From an uncultured Chryseobacterium sp. (GTDB taxonomy: Bacteria; Bacteroidota; Bacteroidia; Flavobacteriales; Weeksellaceae): DNA of 64,000 nt. Below are positions 61,686 through 64,000 of the stretch, one piece after another. Made by a program: the position numbers and the translations under genes. The DNA is taken from positions 1-64,000 of the forward strand of contig CAJYXJ010000039.1 in assembly GCA_913778085.1 (NCBI GenBank), given 5' to 3'. Numbering within the stretch: position 1 is the stretch's first letter; every line of letters begins with the position of its first letter. A model generated the notes under the pieces. It had not been told where the DNA came from, did no database searches, and saw only the letters and a list, made by a program, of their open reading frames with translations.

Positions 61686-62381
61686 ATGGCAAAACTTACA
61701 AACGAGCAAGAGGGAAAAGAAACGGTTGAGTTTTTTAAAGATCTTGACAGAGAAGCTTTAAACACGGAAAGATTCATCGAAAAATATTCAAAGCCTTTGG
61801 CGGTTGTTTTCGGATTACTTGTGCTGGGAGTTCTGGGTTTCTTCGGTTACAAACAATTTGTTGTAGCTCCTAAAAACGTGGAAGCCGTAAAAGGTTTCTT
61901 GGCAGCTCAGAAAAATCTTGCTGAAGGAAAAGATAAAGAAGCATTGGGCGGTAAATCTGCTGCGAATCCAGGATTCTTAGGAACCTACAATGAATATTCC
62001 GGGACGGCAATCGGCGAGCTTTCGGCTTACAATGCCGGTTTATTGAAGTTTAAAGAAGGGAAATTCCAGGAAGCCTATGATCTTCTGGACAAATTTTCAT
62101 CGGACAACAAAACATTGATGGCCATGAAGTACGGAGCTATGGCTGATGCAAAATCCGGACTGAACAAAAATGACGAAGCATTACAGCTTCTTGATAAAGC
62201 AGCATCTGCTTCAGATGACCCTTACACCACTTATTATTTTACAAGAAAAGCAGGGATTTTGGCATTAGGATTAAAGAAAAATGCAGAAGCTAAAAAGTAT
62301 TTTGCAACCATAGATGAAAAATATCAGGATTACGACAACGGAATGTCTGATTCTTATATCGAAATGACTAAATATTACTAA
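61686..62381 (+). CDS. Membrane-anchored TPR protein (YfgM-like)
   Basis: 231 residues. A cytoplasmic N-terminus (about 1-40) is followed by one membrane helix (PLAVVFGLLVLGVLGFFGYKQF). The soluble part has TPR-like helical pairs, including AYNAGLLKFKEGKFQEAYDLLDKF, MADAKSGLNKNDEALQLLDKAA and ARKAGI-type repeats. This one-helix-plus-TPR plan matches YfgM relatives that work near the SecYEG translocon as chaperone adaptors. The exact role here is not shown. It lies 3 bases before ribH. Confidence 0.85.
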   Translation: MAKLTNEQEGKETVEFFKDLDREALNTERFIEKYSKPLAVVFGLLVLGVLGFFGYKQFVVAPKNVEAVKGFLAAQKNLAEGKDKEALGGKSAANPGFLGTYNEYSGTAIGELSAYNAGLLKFKEGKFQEAYDLLDKFSSDNKTLMAMKYGAMADAKSGLNKNDEALQLLDKAASASDDPYTTYYFTRKAGILALGLKKNAEAKKYFATIDEKYQDYDNGMSDSYIEMTKYY

Positions 62382-62384
62382 ATA

Positions 62385-62903
62385 ATGGCAACAGTTAATC
62401 TTTCAGATTACAAGCCACTTCATATAACCAATGCCGATGAGTTTTCTATCGGCATTGTTTTTTCTGAGTGGAATGATTTTGTAACCTACAATCTTCGTGA
62501 CGCGGCACTGGAAATCCTTCATAAAGAAGGGGTAAAACCTGAGAATATCAAACTTTTTCCGGTTCCGGGAGCTTTTGAACTGAATTATGCAAGCATGCAG
62601 CTGTGTAAGGAACGTAAATTCGACGCGGTAATTTCAATCGGATGTGTTATCCGTGGTGAGACCCCCCACTTTGATTACGTCTGTTCGGCAGTAGCTCAGG
62701 GAATTAAAGATTGCAACATCTTAACCGACACCCCGACCATTTTCTGTGTGTTAACGGATGATACCAAAGAACAATCCATTGCAAGAAGCGGCGGAGATCT
62801 TGGAAACAAAGGCGTTGAAGCAGCAGTTACTGCCCTGAGAATGATTGATTTCAGGAAAAATCTTTCCGGTAAAAAAGGAAATATTGGTTTCGGCCATTCT
62901 TAA
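62385..62903 (+). CDS. ribH: 6,7-Dimethyl-8-ribityllumazine synthase
   Basis: 172 residues. RibH condenses 5-amino-6-ribitylamino-uracil with dihydroxybutanone phosphate, the penultimate step of riboflavin synthesis. Signature parts are IGIVFSEWNDFVTYNLRDAAL, FPVPGAFELNYASMQL, SIGCVIRGETPHFDYVCSAV with the catalytic histidine, and CVLTDDTKEQSIARSGG. Other rib genes are not adjacent. It is the second gene after the YfgM-like protein (3-base gap). Confidence 0.96.
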   Translation: MATVNLSDYKPLHITNADEFSIGIVFSEWNDFVTYNLRDAALEILHKEGVKPENIKLFPVPGAFELNYASMQLCKERKFDAVISIGCVIRGETPHFDYVCSAVAQGIKDCNILTDTPTIFCVLTDDTKEQSIARSGGDLGNKGVEAAVTALRMIDFRKNLSGKKGNIGFGHS

Positions 62904-62930
62904 TTTAACCGTTTTTAGCAATACCATATG

Positions 62931-62960
62931 GAGGACTATCGAAAATAGTCCTCTTTTATT
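62931..62960 (+). terminator. Intrinsic terminator of ribH
   Basis: A GAGGACTAT/ATAGTCCTC stem (62931-62939 with 62945-62953) followed by TTTTATTTATT. Confidence 0.85.
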
Positions 62961-63093
62961 TATTGATATTATAAAAAAAGAGTCTGATCCTACTTTTAAA
63001 ATAGTAATCTTTTAATTTTTTTTTAACCATTTATAAAGTTTCTAATTTTTAGGAGATTTTTAAAATATCAGTAGAAAAATAATCCCTAATTAT

Positions 63094-63101
63094 TACTTTT
63101 G
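63094..63101 (+). promoter_or_regulatory. -7 element TACTTTTG for the LTA-synthase-family gene
   Basis: An exact TAnnTTTG match 25 bases before the ATG at 63127. Confidence 0.55.
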
Positions 63102-63126
63102 TGAAATTAATATTCAGTTCACACAG

Positions 63127-64000
63127 ATGTTTGCTCAGAAAATCAGACCTTTTCTCTATTTAGGGGCTTTATACCTCACCATTTCCCTGATCACAAGAAT
63201 CGTTTTTTTATTCCACCCGATTACTACGGCAAGTTTCGGTATTTTCGAAATCCTGAAAATCCTGCTGACCGGGGTATTGAATGACGTGCTGGTTTTTATT
63301 ATCACCTGCCCTTTTCTGGCTTTGTATTTTTTATTTTTATCCAATTCAAAATATCAGAAACCCTACGGACAGATTATTTTAGGCCTGCTCATCCTGCTGT
63401 TTCTGTACATTCTTTTTATCCCGAATAATATCTTTAAACAGTACGGCGGATCGATTGCGGAAATCGCCCTGGCATTTATAGGCCTGAAAATCATATTCTT
63501 TGCCCTGATGTTCTTTCTTCCTGAAAGACGGCAGCAAATACGGAACAGCTTGTATTTCATCACCCTTTTTTTGTATGTATTATTAATTGTTTTCAATGCC
63601 GTAAGCGAATATTTCTTCTATAATGAATTCGGACTGCGATATAATTTCATCGCCGTTGATTACCTCATCTACACCAATGAAGTTATCGGAAACATTATGG
63701 AAAGTTATCCGGTAGCTCCTTTATTTCTGGCCATTGCTGCGGTAACGCTTACCATTACGTTTTTTATTTACAGAAAAACAAAGAATGAACTGTCTGAACT
63801 TCCAAACTTAAAACAAAAAACCCTTTTGATGGGTTCCTATCTGATCTTATGCGGGATCAGCATATTCGGGCTGAATTTTACCACAAAAATAAAAGGTGAT
63901 GATGTTTTTGAAGAAGAAATCCAGGCCAACGGACTACCGAAATTCTATTGGGCATTCACCCATAATGAGCTTGATTATTTCCAGTTTTACCCCGAAATCA
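63127..64000 (+). CDS. LTA synthase (sulfatase-fold) family protein, N-terminal part
   Basis: The frame is open from the ATG at 63127 to the window edge, giving 291 residues. It has five or so N-terminal membrane helices, starting MFAQKIRPFLYLGALYLTIS and including GVLNDVLVFIITCPFLALYFLF. Between helices lies NAVSEYFFYNEFGLRYNFIAVDYLIYTNEVIGN, a segment typical of LTA-synthase-family proteins. The extracytoplasmic sulfatase-like catalytic domain lies beyond the window. In Gram-negative Bacteroidota these proteins transfer phosphoglycerol or phosphoethanolamine-like groups rather than making teichoic acid. Confidence 0.85.
   Translation, partial: MFAQKIRPFLYLGALYLTISLITRIVFLFHPITTASFGIFEILKILLTGVLNDVLVFIITCPFLALYFLFLSNSKYQKPYGQIILGLLILLFLYILFIPNNIFKQYGGSIAEIALAFIGLKIIFFALMFFLPERRQQIRNSLYFITLFLYVLLIVFNAVSEYFFYNEFGLRYNFIAVDYLIYTNEVIGNIMESYPVAPLFLAIAAVTLTITFFIYRKTKNELSELPNLKQKTLLMGSYLILCGISIFGLNFTTKIKGDDVFEEEIQANGLPKFYWAFTHNELDYFQFYPEI

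Noticed and set aside
1-64000. CRISPR arrays, tRNA or rRNA genes, prophage
   Set aside because: I read the gaps for regular spaced repeats, cloverleaf features and phage genes and found none; a tRNAscan-SE or CRISPR-detection run was not possible.

Overview
The window reads as a chromosomal segment of a member of the phylum Bacteroidota, class Flavobacteriia, most likely Chryseobacterium or a close relative. The evidence is consistent throughout: type IX secretion sorting tails on large exoproteins, the gliding lipoprotein gene gldH between ricT and a class A penicillin-binding protein, a complete alternative complex III operon (actABCDEF), a GLPGLI-family protein, and the Bacteroidota promoter element TAnnTTTG in front of many genes. 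No tRNA, rRNA, CRISPR array, prophage or complete insertion sequence was seen. Genes from 0.1 to 38.2 kb are almost all on the minus strand; those from 38.5 kb to the end are almost all on the plus strand.

Layout. At 1-0.47 kb a dipeptide epimerase gene is cut off after its N-terminal domain by unrelated sequence. At 0.5-5.0 kb lies a tight minus-strand operon for RNA repair and ribosome rescue: an unknown basic protein, RNA ligase RtcB, a nucleotidyltransferase, a double zinc-ribbon protein, release-factor homologue PrfH and a TPR protein. It is preceded by a hairpin element and a candidate structured small RNA (5.1-5.5 kb). At 5.7-16 kb come a stress protein, methylmalonyl-CoA mutase large subunit, a secreted reprolysin-like metalloprotease, a prolyl oligopeptidase, an unknown secreted protein and release factor 1. 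A CPBP membrane protease (16.2-17.0 kb) is followed by a 310-bp cluster of DnaA-box-like sites (17.1-17.4 kb), a candidate replication origin or DnaA-binding locus. Then come a secreted GH13 amylase, a FISUMP-domain exoprotein, an AraC regulator, a serine hydrolase and two unrelated fumarases placed back to back (25.5-28.8 kb). At 29.5-38.2 kb are an outer-membrane protein with its ECF sigma/anti-sigma pair, sufS, rplY, prs and an SGNH lipoprotein paired with a FadL-type channel.

Plus-strand half. ricT-gldH-PBP1A (38.5-42.8 kb) leads into selO, a surface-type exoprotein, a polytopic membrane protein and a SPOR-domain protein (minus strand). The alternative complex III operon (48.0-56.5 kb) takes electrons from quinol to cytochrome c or an oxidase, but no oxidase genes follow it. 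After it come two tandem paralogues of unknown function, a GLPGLI protein, a lipoprotein with an NTF2-like tail, apt, a membrane-anchored TPR protein, ribH and the start of an LTA-synthase-family gene that runs off the window.

Intergenic regions at 23.6, 27.3, 29.1-29.4 and 33.3-33.6 kb hold degenerate repeat families. The two observations most worth follow-up are the six-gene RtcB-PrfH cassette with its three or four poorly described partners and upstream RNA, and the DnaA-box cluster.
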